64,000 nt of DNA from positions 19,785,730 through 19,849,729 of the forward strand of contig NC_082697.1 of the NCBI RefSeq assembly GCF_949987515.2. The letters are read 5' to 3'. The stretch's first letter is position 1. The number at the start of each line of letters is the position of its first letter. Below the pieces are notes generated by a model. That model was given only the letters and a program-made list of their open reading frames with translations. It ran no database searches and was not told where the DNA came from. Shown in pieces: positions 52,331 to 62,749 of the stretch. This DNA is from Delphinus delphis. Its lineage: Eukaryota > Chordata > Mammalia > Artiodactyla > Delphinidae. The position numbers were made by a program, and so were the translations under genes.

Positions 52331-52799
52331 TTTGAAGAATGTGGAAACATTTTTTTTTTAACCTCGTACAGACTTCTCTGAGAATCTGCCAAAAGCTATG
52401 GAAGTCCTCTAGAAAATATACACACGTGTATTTTTGACCAGATTTTTGACAATTTCAGGGGTAGATAGACTGTGCTAAAGCCCAGTCCTTGTGCCTCCAT
52501 GAAAAAGTGAGTGAAGTTGGAAGATAAAAGGAATGGGGAGAGAGGCTCTGATGCCAAAGTCACTGAGATATGGTCCCAGGGGAACAGACCTTCATGGCTT
52601 TGAGCCGTGCTCTTCCAAACCCTGTCATGCTGGGTACTTGACTTGCGACAGCCCAGAAGCAGCAAGAAAGGAAATTTAATACAAAGCAGGGACCTGGCTC
52701 CCCTGAGTTGAGAGTTATGACGTTTGAGGGGAACACTTAGGGATGATAGGTACCCGCACCATGCCATGGGTTCAAGAGTTGGAAAGAGGGAGCATTCAC
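52331..52799. other. Unique sequence, nothing recognised
   Basis: No repeat or exon recognised. The 142-codon antisense frame 52396-52824 has no family motif. Confidence 0.4.
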
Positions 52800-53415
52800 T
52801 AGGTTTTAAGAGCAAGGACATCACACCTATCAGTGCTGCATCTGGGTTCTGCCCTTTATTAGCTGTGTGACCCTAGAGATGTTACTTGATCTCCTTAAGT
52901 CTCAGCTTCCCCTTATTAGTCAAATCAAATAATAATACCTAACTCACAGGGTTTGGTGAATATAAAATAATAAGATTAGAGCTCTTGTCAACTGAAAAAA
53001 AATGAACAACCTAAAATTTGAGAATTATGTTTTATTCGGAAAACATACTGAAGACTTAAGCCTAAGGAATGATTTCAATGAGCCCAGACTCTTGCGTCTT
53101 CCCATACACAGAAAAGAGCTAAATTCATTAACTTGAAATGTATGGTGTTTCTTTAATAAACAGTAACCCTTTAATGTTCCAACTACCTGGTTTTTGTTGT
53201 AAAAACTTCTATGTATTCTGGCTCCTCCCTTAACTCTTCGGAACAGTCCCTCAGAGCTATCTGAGAGGCTGTCTCCCGGTCTTAAGTCCTCGGTATGTCC
53301 ATCAAATAAAATATAATTCTCAACTTTTAGATTGTGCATTTTTTTTCAGTCAGCACACTTACAGTGCCTGGTGCCTTATAAGGGCTCAGTAAACTGTATT
53401 ATCAACATTATCACT
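52800..53415 (+). mobile_element. MIR SINE split by a 356-bp element
   Basis: Left part 52800-52992: TAAGAGCAAGGACATCACAC, TTAGCTGTGTGACCCTAGAG, TTGATCTCCTTAAGTCTCAG, ATAATAATACCTAACTCACA. Right part 53349-53415: CACTTACAGTGCCTGGTGCC, GGGCTCAGTAAACTGTATT. The two are consecutive in MIR, so the element at 52993-53348 is a later insertion. Confidence 0.9.
52987..53354 (-). mobile_element. LTR-like 356-bp element with about 68-bp inverted ends and 6-bp target duplication
   Basis: 52993-53348 begins TGAAAAAAAATG and ends CATTTTTTTTCA. GTCAAC (52987-52992) and GTCAGC (53349-53354) are a probable 6-bp duplication, the size usual for class II endogenous retroviruses. The outer 68 bases on each side are reverse complements at roughly 84 percent. 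AATAAA lies near each end (AATAAAAC on the minus strand, AATAAACAG and AATAAAAT on the plus). It recalls an artiodactyl ERV LTR family that I cannot name with certainty. Strand chosen from a weak TATA-like ATACATAGAAG on the minus strand. Confidence 0.7.
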
Positions 53416-53819
53416 CCTTTCTTGAAATTCAGACTTCTCTTGCCTCTTCCATCTCGGTATTTTACAAAGTACCTAGTACTTAATAGAACAGGAATAAGGA
53501 TTTAACAGATGCTTAAAGGAGATAGGGAGGGAATAAGAGAGAAAGAGAGAAGGTGAGTGAATAAATGAATGAATGACAAGCATTAAGGATGCTGGTCGAG
53601 GATCTTGATTTGGGGCATCCTGGTATAAAAACTTTAGCATCACCATTCCAGATCAAAATTAGATTTTCCAAGCAGAGCCAAAGTTACTTTTTTCAGGTCC
53701 TTCATTTGCCAAAGAAGGGCACAGAGGTCACTGGGCTGGCTGCTTCAGAAAGCCTTTTACCATATTTCAGGGTAAGTCACCTAAGGCACCATGGAGCCTG
53801 CCTGTTTCAGCTTCCTGCC
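53416..53819. other. Unique sequence, nothing recognised
   Basis: GGGAGGGAATAAGAGAGAAA near 53525 is purine-rich. No repeat family or exon recognised. Confidence 0.4.
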
Positions 53820-53995
53820 ATCGACAATTAAGTGGGTATTGTTAATTAAATTATCACCACACTTAATTCAGAGTCAGATAACAGTGATTTTAATGAACTT
53901 GGATTGCTTTTGGGTAAGACTATGCACTCATTGGAGGAGCAACCTTCCTGCTATATTGCTAATGGAATTCAATTGTATCTGTTAGAGTGGATGAC
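53820..53995. other. Repeat-free TAAT-rich block
   Basis: AATTAAGTGGGTATTG, TTAATTAAATTATCACCAC, CTTAATTCAGAG and TGCTAATGGAATTCAATTG: clustered homeodomain-type cores without repeat signature. Candidate noncoding regulatory sequence by composition only. Confidence 0.3.
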
Positions 53996-54384
53996 AACAG
54001 CAACACCAATACCCGGGACATTTGTTTTAAGGAAGTGGAGTGGATTTAGCATGAGGGTGGGTGTTAGCTATATCCAGAACCTATGTTGTCAAGATCGGAG
54101 GCAAGTGGAGGGAGAGTTCTTCAGAGGCCTGGATGTCAGGATTTAAGAAAGAATGCTGAATTTTCCAGCAATCCACAGTAGCCCTCCAACCAAATCCAAA
54201 CTCAGTCATGTCATAAATGCCAGTATAAAACATGTCAAAGCCTGGGTTCATGGATTAATGAACGAATGAATTCATTAATGTCAGTTGCCCATTCCAAAAG
54301 CTCAAATAGATTTTTCTATCAGGAATGACAGAGGAACAGACCAATTGGAGTGATATGGAGTCAGAGTAGAAGAATGCTTTAAAG
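53996..54384. other. Unique sequence, nothing recognised
   Basis: No repeat or exon recognised. GAATGAATTCATTAATG near 54264 is a short imperfect palindrome. Confidence 0.4.
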
Positions 54385-54568
54385 CAGGGGTCAGCAATTG
54401 TTCTGCAATGAGCCAGAAATTAAATATTTTAGTCTTTGTGTGCCATGTGATCTACTCAACTCTGTTACTATAATGTAGCCTTAAATAAATGGATGTAGCT
54501 GTGTTCCTATAAACCTTTATCAACAAAAACAGGCAGTGGGCCGGATTCAGTGGCCAGAGGTCTTAGTT
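54385..54568 (+). mobile_element. hAT-type MITE (GTCAGCAAACTA class)
   Basis: CAGGGGTCAGCAATTGTTCT, AAATATTTTAGTCTTTGTGT, GTAGCTGTGTTCCTATAAAC, CCTTTATCAACAAAAACAGG and GTGGGCCGGATTCAGTGGCC. Same family as 18682 and 61162, in the opposite orientation. Confidence 0.8.
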
Positions 54569-54689
54569 TAAAGGAAGGTAATGTCACTATAGAACATGTA
54601 GTTGAAACAGGCAAGATTATTTTACACACCCTCATGGAATAGCAACCAGTGTTTAACTAGAAAGTAGACCAAAATGATTTGCAATTTTC

Positions 54690-55265
54690 CATCGATTTTA
54701 AACAGATAAATAAATGATGCTACGGGTCTATCCTTTTGTATTTTAAATTTCAAAAATAAAAACTCATTACAGAAAAATTCAAAAGCAGAGATGAAAAAAA
54801 GAGGTTTCATAAGAGCAAACGCAAATACAAATTACACTTTGGCATATTTCCTTCCAGCCAGGTTTCAGTGGACACTTAACATAATTGTCATCATGTCATC
54901 ATTTTAAACTTGTTCCTTTTACTGAACATCATATTTCAAGCTTTTCAATGTTGCTACATAATTTTCAATGTCATCCTTTTAAGTAGATGTATAATACTCT
55001 TTTTTTATGAATATACTATAATGGTTTACTAAATCATTCCCCTATCGGACATTTTGCTTGATTTCTGTCTTTGTACCACTATGACATCACTGTGGTAACA
55101 ATTTTGTCTGCATTTTGAGATTGTTTTCAGGGTAGATTCCCTGAAGTTGAATTTTGGAGTCAAAGCATCCAGACATGCTGATACAGATAAAAATGCCAAA
55201 AAATTCCCAAAAGTATATGCTAATGCAATCTGCAAATAGAAGTGGTCTAGAGTGCTACCCCAAAT
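54690..55265 (-). mobile_element. Old L1M fragment, antisense
   Basis: TTGTTCCTTTTACTGAACAT, AAGTAGATGTATAATACTCT, CTATAATGGTTTACTAAATC, ATTCCCCTATCGGACATTTT, GAGATTGTTTTCAGGGTAGA, TTTTGGAGTCAAAGC follow an antisense ancient L1. Confidence 0.65.
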
Positions 55266-55659
55266 TGAGCGTCTGTAATTATAAAAACCGTTCTCTTTAG
55301 TAGTTTTGAACATACCTGCTATGAGGTTCTGGCCTCTTCCAAATCAGAGAAGTCTGTAAACTGTTTCTGGAGGAATGGTAAACTCAGACTTTACTTAGAA
55401 CCCGTCATAAATCAAACCCAGTCAACAGATGTTAGCTGAGTGCCTGGCTCCTGAAATGCCTCTCCACAGCCTCGTTCTCATCAAGTGGAGGCAGAAGTGA
55501 CCTTCCTAATCCAAAACTGAATCCAGGAAGAGCTTGGCAGGGAGAGACAAGGGCAAGGAAAACCACTGGAAGTTATCCTCCCAGCTTCATTCTAGATCCT
55601 AGAGAATACTAAAATACAGACACCACACATTCTGAATCAAAATTCAAGCTTGAGGGCTG
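55266..55659. other. Unique sequence, nothing recognised
   Basis: AACAGATGTTAGCTGAGTGC near 55424 weakly recalls an L2/MIR end. No exon seen. Confidence 0.4.
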
Positions 55660-56122
55660 TCATCATTTTCTAGCGCTGCTGTAACAAAGTGCCACAAACA
55701 GGGTGGTTTAAAACAACAGAAAATTATTCTCTCACTGCTCAGGAGGCAAGAAGCCTGAAGTCAAGGTATCAGCAGAGAAGAATCTGAAGACTCTAGAGCA
55801 AACCCCTTCCTCGTCGCTCCTAACTTCTGGTGGTTGTCAGCAATCCTTGGCATTCCTTGACTTGTAGCTTCATCTTTCTAAAGCCCGTCTCCATCTTTGC
55901 ATGATCTCCCCTCTGTGCCTGCGTTTCTACATCTTTGTGTTGTCATAGGACCTTATAAGGATACCATTCATTGGATTTAGGGCTTACCTCATTCCAGTAT
56001 GACCTCATCTTAACTTGATTACATCTGCAAAGACCCTATTTCCAAATAAGACCACATTCACAGGAACTGGAGGTAAGGACTTGGACGTATCTTTGGGGAG
56101 CATACAATTCAACCCACAATGG
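55660..56122 (-). mobile_element. MLT1-type MaLR solo LTR, antisense
   Basis: TCTAGCGCTGCTGTAACAAA, GTGCCACAAACAGGGTGGTT, AAAACAACAGAAAATTATTC, CTTATAAGGATACCATTCAT, GACCTCATCTTAACTTGATT, ACATCTGCAAAGACCCTATT, TCCAAATAAGACCACATTC and AATTCAACCCACAATGG cover a complete antisense MLT1 LTR. Confidence 0.92.
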
Positions 56123-56349
56123 GGGCAACAAGGAAAATGAGTACAATCGAGACTTTCTTGGGAAATCGGGTGTTCTGGTTATTGTACATTCACAGTGCCA
56201 GCCTTCATTAAACTTCAAGTTCGTCCCTCCAGGAGAGTCAGTCCATATGTCTGGGGGTGGGGGTGAAGCAGTCACATCTTCTAGGGTGGTTTCCCCACTT
56301 TGTGTATGTCTCCTACAGAGGAAAGCATAGCCCTGAACAGTCATGGTTA

Positions 56350-56465
56350 CTTGTACATTTATGTCTCCGATAGACTTTGAGTTCCCTGAGGACAGAGGGT
56401 AGGGTGTTCTTCATTTTGCCAAGCCCTGGTAGCAGGCACATGGTAGGTACACAGAAAGCTTGTAT
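56350..56465 (+). mobile_element. L2 3-prime end
   Basis: GACTTTGAGTTCCCTGAGGA, CAGAGGGTAGGGTGTTCTTC, CCCTGGTAGCAGGCACATGG and TAGGTACACAGAAAGC match the L2 terminus. Confidence 0.65.
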
Positions 56466-57060
56466 TGGGTTGGATTGATGGGTGTCCATCCATTTTGAAA
56501 CATCAGTTTGAATTTATTCTTTTTTATCCACCTTTCTGTCCTACCAGCACTAGACCTACCACAAACCACAGAATTAAGTTCATTAATATTCATTATTCCA
56601 GCAACCCCATCACCATCCCTTAGTTTTCTGCAGTAGCTTCTTAGCCTGCAGTCAAATGAGCTCAGGGAAAATGATGTGACTTGGCTTTGGAAATATATTC
56701 CTTCAGCTGCCAGAATAGATTTAGCGGACTCGGAGCTCAGTTAGTCACTCCTTCCACGACTGCCTCTGTGCACACAGAGTACCACGACATCCCTGAGTTA
56801 TGAGGGGCCATTCCATGGCTCTGATGGATTTGATTGTTTTATGCACTGACTTAAGATCTCATTTCCTGCCACATTCACAAATGCTTTCTGGGCCACTGCA
56901 GGGAAACTTCTCATGTTGGTTTTATGTTGCCCCCGCTTCCATCCAGCTCCAGTAGGGACAAGATTGCAGAGTTCTGAGTTTCTCATCTGAGCAAAAGCCT
57001 CAAAAAGATCAAATGATTTAAGAATTGCCAAAGGTGGTTGCTGTATCTCCCAGCCAACCT

Positions 57061-57062
<2 letters not shown>
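56466..57062. other. Unique sequence, possible regulatory block at 56590-56900
   Basis: No repeat or exon recognised. 56590-56900 is repeat-free (TAATATTCATTATTCCAGC, ATGATTTG-type motifs). Inference only. Confidence 0.35.

Positions 57063-57120
<58 letters not shown>
57063..57120. repeat. (GT)29 microsatellite
   Basis: 58 bases of uninterrupted GT, the longest pure dinucleotide tract in the window. Likely polymorphic and able to form Z-DNA. Confidence 0.99.
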
Positions 57121-57123
<3 letters not shown>

Positions 57124-57682
57124 ATACTCTTTTTTTGGTTGAGTCTCACTGGAAATACACTGCAACAGATGTGAAATCGAGGAGAAGACGACCCTATTAG
57201 GCAAACAACGAGCTGATATCTACAGAGCACTGCAGATCATTTTGCAAAGGGAAAGAAATATTCTTTGCTAAAATGCCCAGTATGAAGACAGCAAATTCTC
57301 TTCATTGTTTATCGGATGACTTTTAGCATCTATTTACTTTGTTTCACCATCATGTAGACAAACTCTGTTGTGTTTTCCCCATCATCAATTTGGTAAAAGC
57401 AGCACTTCCACACATTTTCCAAGTTAATCACATTTATTCTTACCCCAGGGATGCCTCTCTTCCCAGGTGGAGTGTGGGTTCCATGAGGGGAGAGTCCAAC
57501 TTGGCTTTGTTTACTGCTGAATCAATGAAACTGAGCTGCTGGACTTGGTTCATAGTGAATCTTCTACTATAATTCAAGGAGAAATTATCAGTGTCCCCAG
57601 CTGAAGAGGTTAGCCACACAGCCACAGAGAAGAGACCCCTGTTCATCTGACACAAGTTAAGAAAGGAAGGATGAATGTAGAG
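57121..57682. other. Unique sequence, nothing recognised
   Basis: No repeat or exon recognised. Confidence 0.4.
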
Positions 57683-57872
57683 CAGTCATTCTCAAAGTAG
57701 TGTCCCTAGACCAGCAGCCTTGGCATCTCCTGGGGATTCAGTAGAAATGCACGTTCTCTGTCCATCCCAAACCTAATGAATCAGAAACCCTGGGGTTGGG
57801 GTCCAGCAATCTGAGTGTTAAGAAACCTCCTAACTAATTTTGACTCACAGTTAATGTTTGAGAACTACAGAG
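57683..57872. mobile_element. MER5-type hAT-Charlie MITE
   Basis: CAGTCATTCTCAAAGTAGTG, CCCTAGACCAGCAGCCTTGG, CATCTCCTGGGGATTCAGTA, GAAATGCACGTTCTCTGTCC, ATGAATCAGAAACCCTGGGG, TTGGGGTCCAGCAATCTGAG and TTAATGTTTGAGAACTACAG span a full element. Confidence 0.88.
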
Positions 57873-58749
57873 AGATACAGAAATATACAAGGATACAAGT
57901 CCATATTCTGGGAGGGAGGAAGGCAGCTCTTAAGTTGACTCCAGTAATTTTGAGACAAGAGAACGCAAAATGTGTTAAGAGACAAATGAAGTTTTAGAAT
58001 ACTCAAGAAGGAGACAAAAACGTAGCTTCGAGCAAAATATGGGAGTGTGCCATCTTACCTGGCAGCCAGAGAAGAACCGCCACTCGGTGTCATAATCGTG
58101 ATGACTCTGTCAAAGGTACATAAAATATGCTGTAATACAAGCATCATGGGTCAGTTTGTTTTAGACAATGATAAAAAATATTTTTATTCATCATTACAAA
58201 ACATTAAAACATATCACCTACAACCCCCAAGTAAGCAGTACTCCCTTTCCTGTCCCTTACATCACACAACCCCCCTCCAAAAAATACTCAAATGCCTGCA
58301 GTGGTTCATGGGAAATAAGTGAAATAATTTCAAAGTCCAGGAATTTGGTGAGATTGGGATTACACACTCATAAAGACAGCCATTTGTTCATATATGTATT
58401 TTTTTCTTCCGGAGGTCATAGAGACCCAAGAATAGGAGGGGGAAAGAAAATGGCAAGTTTGATTCTGAGCCGGAGAATCAAACCCACCCACTGGGTGGGT
58501 GGGTGCAGTGGATAGAGTAAGAGGCTGATGGGAAGGAGGAAGGTGATGGGTTGAAATGACGGTTTACAGACCTAGGCTGAGAGACATTTAACCCAGAGGA
58601 GGAGATGGACGTCCTGAGACATTGGAGAAGACTGCAGTCCCGGGGTTCTCCCCTACATAGAGTGTGTGTTTTCTGAGATGGGGAAGAGGCAGCAGAGAGG
58701 GAAGAGGTCAGAGCCGGGCACACTGAGTGCACTCTCCAAGACATCCTTC
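57873..58749. other. Unique sequence, nothing recognised
   Basis: ACCCACCCA-C-TGGGTGGGT (58482-58500) is a perfect 19-base palindrome followed by another GGGT, giving three GGG runs. No repeat family or exon recognised. Confidence 0.45.
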
Positions 58750-58850
58750 CATATGCATTCAAGAACAATTTACTATGCCTCTCCTTAGTGACAGGCCCTG
58801 TGTCGGGTACTGGATATGTGACAGACACAGACTCTGCTACGTCACTTACC
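58750..58850 (-). mobile_element. L2 3-prime end, antisense
   Basis: TGCATTCAAGAACAATTTAC, TAGTGACAGGCCCTGTGTCG, GGTACTGGATATGTGACAG match the antisense L2 terminus. Diverged. Confidence 0.5.
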
Positions 58851-59049
58851 AACAGCATGGCTCATCTAGCTCTCTTACCAAGACAGCTACCTTGGAGTGA
58901 ACTACCTCTTTCACCCAGCTGGAAATTCACAGTGCCTTCTGACGCTCTTAGTGTCCAGGAAAGATGCTGAGAATGAGAAACGCCCCTCTCCTGGTCTGGA
59001 TGGCTGAGCTGCACGTTCACTGGGCAGTAGAACAGAGTGGTGATAAATC

Positions 59050-59240
59050 TGCCCTGGAGACTGGGAGCCAGATTTGAATCCTGACCCATCTCTTCTTAGC
59101 TACGTGGCCTTGGGCTCTGTGGCTCTCAGACTTACTACTCTTCTTCATCTGCAAAATGGGGATTTTGATAAGGACTAAATGTGCAAACCCAAGTAAAGTA
59201 CAGAGCATGGAGCCTGGTAAGCATTTCATAAATTTTATTA
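59050..59240 (+). mobile_element. MIR SINE
   Basis: GACTGGGAGCCAGATTTGAA, CTACGTGGCCTTGGGCTCTG, TTCATCTGCAAAATGGGGAT, AAGTAAAGTACAGAGCATGG match MIR core to tail. It is followed by a TTA repeat. Confidence 0.85.
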
Positions 59241-59262
59241 TTATTATTATTATATTATCCTG
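59236..59262. repeat. (TTA)n tract at a MIR tail
   Basis: TTTTATTATTATTATTATTA, then TATATTAT. Simple-sequence expansion of a SINE tail. Confidence 0.95.
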
Positions 59263-59699
59263 AATGAGGACAAGACCATTAAACCCATAATCTCTCAGCT
59301 ACAGCTGTCTACACTCTGTGTAAACCCCCATCCCTCCCTCCCACCCCACCACTTATCTCCTCACTCTCCCCCACCCTTTCCCCCCTTCCTAGTACGTGCA
59401 CAAGGCTAAAATTGTACCTCCATGCAGTAAGCACTTAGTAGCACTAAGTTTCTGATTTTGCTCCATTAGGACTTGGTGGTCCACATTTGGGCTTCCTGCT
59501 TCATGATGGACTCAGCAATCCCATAGGAATTCTCCCTAGGAATTGGCCTGAGCCTGAACTCTCTATACCCTCTATGTTCTAAGGCAAAGCTTCCAGACTA
59601 TCCCAGGACTCCCGAGGCATTACCATTGGACCCATGGATTCCATCTTCGTCCATGAATGAAGATGATTCTCAGGAAAGGGCTTCGCAGGAAAGCTGGGA
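59263..59699. other. Unique sequence with a C-rich tract
   Basis: 59326-59390 is C/T-rich (CCCCCATCCCTCCCTCCCAC, CTCCCCCACCCTTTCC). No repeat family or exon recognised. Confidence 0.45.
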
Positions 59700-59915
59700 T
59701 ACTCAGTGGGAAATTGGGGGAGGCAATTCCAGGCAGAGGGAACAGAGTACAAGGCACCAACACGTTGAAATGTTCTGAATAGCTGGAAAAGAGGACATCT
59801 GAATTCAAGAATAAAGGGATGAACCAAAATGTGGGAATGGGGAGCTGGCCAAGCTGCAGAGAGGATAGATGTGGGGCAGCAAGGACCCAATAAGTGGTCA
59901 ATGTAGGCAGGAGGG
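59700..59915 (-). mobile_element. L2 fragment, antisense
   Basis: GGGGGAGGCAATTCCAGGCA, GAGGGAACAGAGTACAAGGC, GGGAGCTGGCCAAGCTGCAG and GCAAGGACCCAATAAGTGGT follow the antisense L2 consensus. Confidence 0.6.
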
Positions 59916-60626
59916 AATTTGCATGAAATCAACATCCTCCCTGCCCTTGAGTATAGTCAGCAAATCAAGAAGCTATACCGGATTCTTTTAAGTATGTATT
60001 TTTCATTGTTTTTCTCTGACATCTTTCTACCCTTTGGACCTGCTGAGATGTCCACAGCCCAGCTGGCCTAAGCTGGATTGCCTTCCGAGGAGGCTGTACC
60101 GGGGTAACCCCACTGCACCCCACCAGGAATGTGGATGAGGGGCAGCCTCCTCTCAGTGCTCCATTCTGATCCCCTCGTGCGTGCATTTTCATGAAGGAAT
60201 GTGTAGTCTGCCAATTTCATTTTCATTTATCCCTGGACAATTTGTTAACTTCAAGAATCCTTGGATGCCAACCTAGATGTCTTTATAATTGCTGTCTCTG
60301 TCAGAGTCTGTGTGAAAAATGTCACCAGGAGAATGAAGTCAGAAAGCAAAGTTGCAGGTTGTTCCTCAGGAAGGTGACAACGACCGAAAGCATTACTTGC
60401 TTTCAGGACAGTTTTGAGATCATTTCCAGCACCTGAAAGAAAAGACTTTTGTAAAATTGGCAAAGCTAGCCTGCTGACATTGACAGCAAGTTCATAATGC
60501 GCATGTTCATGTACTTGAGAGGAGCAGGCTCATACCTCCCAGAGGAAGGCTCAAGAACTAGTTAGAAAAGGCTTGCATCAAAGGCAAGAAAGTTTAAAGA
60601 CTTTACAAACCATAAAAACTAGTGTT
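59916..60626. other. Unique sequence, possible regulatory block at 60185-60470
   Basis: No repeat or exon recognised. 60185-60470 is free of repeat signature and relatively AT-rich. The CHR-2 SINE follows at 60627. Confidence 0.35.
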
Positions 60627-60847
60627 GGGCTTCCCTGGTGGCGCAGTGGTTGAGAGTCCACCTGCCGATGCAGGGGACACGGGTTCGTGCCCCGGTCCGG
60701 GAGGATCCCACATGCCGCAGAGCGGCTGCGCCTGTGAGCCATGGCTGCTGGGCCTGCGCGTCCAGAGCCTGTGCTCCGCAACGGGAGAGGCCACAACAGT
60801 GAGAGGCCCGCGTACCGCAAAAAAGAAAAAAAAAAAAAACTAGTGTT
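60614..60847 (+). mobile_element. CHR-2 type SINE with perfect 13-bp target-site duplication
   Basis: Body 60627-60834: GGGCTTCCCTGGTGGCGCAG, GGGTTCGTGCCCCGGTCCGG, GAGGATCCCACATGCCGCAG, CCGCAACGGGAGAGGCCACA and GAGGCCCGCGTACCGC with an A-rich tail. Duplication AAAAACTAGTGTT at 60614-60626 and 60835-60847, exact. A box TGGCGCAGTGG intact. Confidence 0.98.
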
Positions 60848-61161
60848 TTTCCCCCATCTCTTGAATAATGCAGTTAGAGGGAAAAGATCTCTTTCTGCAT
60901 AGCAGATGCCACTCTCTAGTTCTACATTTGGGGGTGATTCCCTTTCTTTTGGGGGCTTCCATTTTCTTGTTTGTAGGAGAATTGAACTAAGTTATTCTCA
61001 ATAAAAAGTCATGTTTTCTTCAGAGATTGTCTTCATTTATAGTTATCTTCTCTTATGAAGATCATTTTAGTGCAAATCCTCAAAGCTGCTCGAATAACTT
61101 CAGAGGTAGGACTCTCACCATCTGCTACAACAGAGCTGAGCCAAACCCTGCTCCCTCTCTG
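60848..61161. other. Unique sequence, nothing recognised
   Basis: No repeat or exon recognised. Confidence 0.4.
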
Positions 61162-61337
61162 ATTCTGTAAGCAAAGCTTTATGGAAACACAGCTACATCC
61201 ATTTGCCTATTGTCTATGGCTGCTTTCCTACTACAAAGTCAGAGTTGTGTAATTGCCACAACGAGAAAGGAACCCGCAAAGCTGAGCATCTTTATCTGGC
61301 CCTTTACAGAAAAAGTTTTCCAACCCATGTGCTGAAA
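61162..61337 (-). mobile_element. hAT-type MITE (GTCAGCAAACTA class)
   Basis: AGCAAAGCTTTATGGAAACA, CAGCTACATCCATTTGCCTA, TTGTCTATGGCTGCTTTCC, TCTGGCCCTTTACAGAAAAA and GTTTTCCAACCCATG. Same family as 18682. Confidence 0.85.
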
Positions 61338-61429
61338 CACCCTCTTAACTCTTTTGACCACTCTAAATATTACACAACCCTTCCTTCACCAAAAAGTGGT
61401 TTCTTTGATCCAAAAATCAGATCTAGTAG

Positions 61430-62145
61430 GTACAAAAAATGCTATAGCAATCCCACTTCTGGGTTTATATCCCAAAGAACTGAAATCAGGATCTCAAAGA
61501 GCTATCTGCACTCTCATGTTTATTGCAGCACTATTCACGATAGTCAAGATATGAAGACAAGCTTGAATGTCCATCGATGGATAAATAAAGAAAATGTGAT
61601 CTATGCATGCACTGGAATATTACTCAGTCTTAAAAGGAGTATCCTGCCATTTGCAACAACGTGGATGAATCCGGAGGACAGTATGCTAAGTGAAATAAGC
61701 CAGACATAGAAACACAAAACTGCATGATCTCACTGGTAGGTAGAATCTAAAATAGCCACACTCACAGAAGTGGATGGTAGAATAGTAATGGCCAGGGGCT
61801 GTGCGGAGGGGAAAATAAAAAGGTGATGGCCAAAGAGTACAAAGTTCCAGTTATGCTAGATCAATAAGTTATAAAGATCTATCACATAGCAGAGTGCCTA
61901 GAGCTAACAATATTGTATACTTGAAATTTGCCAAGAGGGTTGATCTTATGTTAAGTTTTCTTACAATAGTAATAATAATAAAGAAGGCAGCAGGAAACTT
62001 CAGAGGCAGTGGATATGTCTATGGCCTTGGTGATGGTTATGGTTTTAAGGGTATGTACTTATCTCCAAACTCACTGAGTTGTATACATTACATATGTGCA
62101 TATTTTTACATGTCAATCATACCTCAATAAAATGGCTAAAAAAAA
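61430..62145 (+). mobile_element. L1MA/L1MB-type 3-prime end
   Basis: TAGCAATCCCACTTCTGGGT, TTATTGCAGCACTATTCACG, AATGTCCATCGATGGATAAA, ACTGGAATATTACTCAGTCT, AAGCCAGACATAGAAACACA, GAATAGTAATGGCCAGGGGC, ACTTGAAATTTGCCAAGAGG, CATACCTCAATAAAATGGCT and a short A-rich tail. Covers the ORF2 C-terminal coding end and 3-prime UTR. It contributes to the 168-codon chance frame at 61203. Confidence 0.92.
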
Positions 62146-62749
62146 GAGAGGAAAAAGGAAACGCTGCAGTATATTATCCCTTATCTGATACACGGTTCTC
62201 CTTTATGTCACCTTAAGAAGATCATTCTTGTCCTAAGAAAGTTCTTTCTATGCTCATCAGAGATCTGTAGACCTGTGGGAGCTGCCCTTTGGACTCAGCT
62301 CTGTCCCCTAGAGTCCGAGAGGTCAGTTCCTCTTCCACAAGGCAGCTCTCTGGATAATTAGCTGGTAAGGGTCACTGGGAGAAGCAGTCCCAATTCCTCC
62401 AAGATTTTCTCATACGTTTCAATTTAGCACTTCTTCTCCCCCATAACCCACCTCTGGGCACACATTGTTCCTCTGTGCTATCTGTACTGTGGATCCTAAC
62501 ACTGAGCACAAGGACCTGGATATCCTGGGACTTCTAAACATTCTATTCTAAGATTAGGTCCATGCAGGGGTCACTTCATACCACTGACATTTTTCATGTG
62601 TGCTTCTGATGTTAAGCCACATTCTCCCAGCCTGTTAGAATGTAGTTGGTCTCTAGGTCAATGTATGGACCTTTGCACTTAAAATGCAGAATGTCATCAT
62701 TTATTTCAATATATCCAGTTAGATTTGGATCCAGGCATTACACCGTCTC
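62146..62749. other. Unique sequence, nothing recognised
   Basis: No repeat or exon recognised. Confidence 0.4.

Noticed and set aside
56983..57230. Open frames with a His-Thr repeat
   Set aside because: Antisense translation of the (GT)29 microsatellite.
61203..61709. 168-codon open frame
   Set aside because: Built from a hAT MITE joined to an L1 3-prime end, not a gene.
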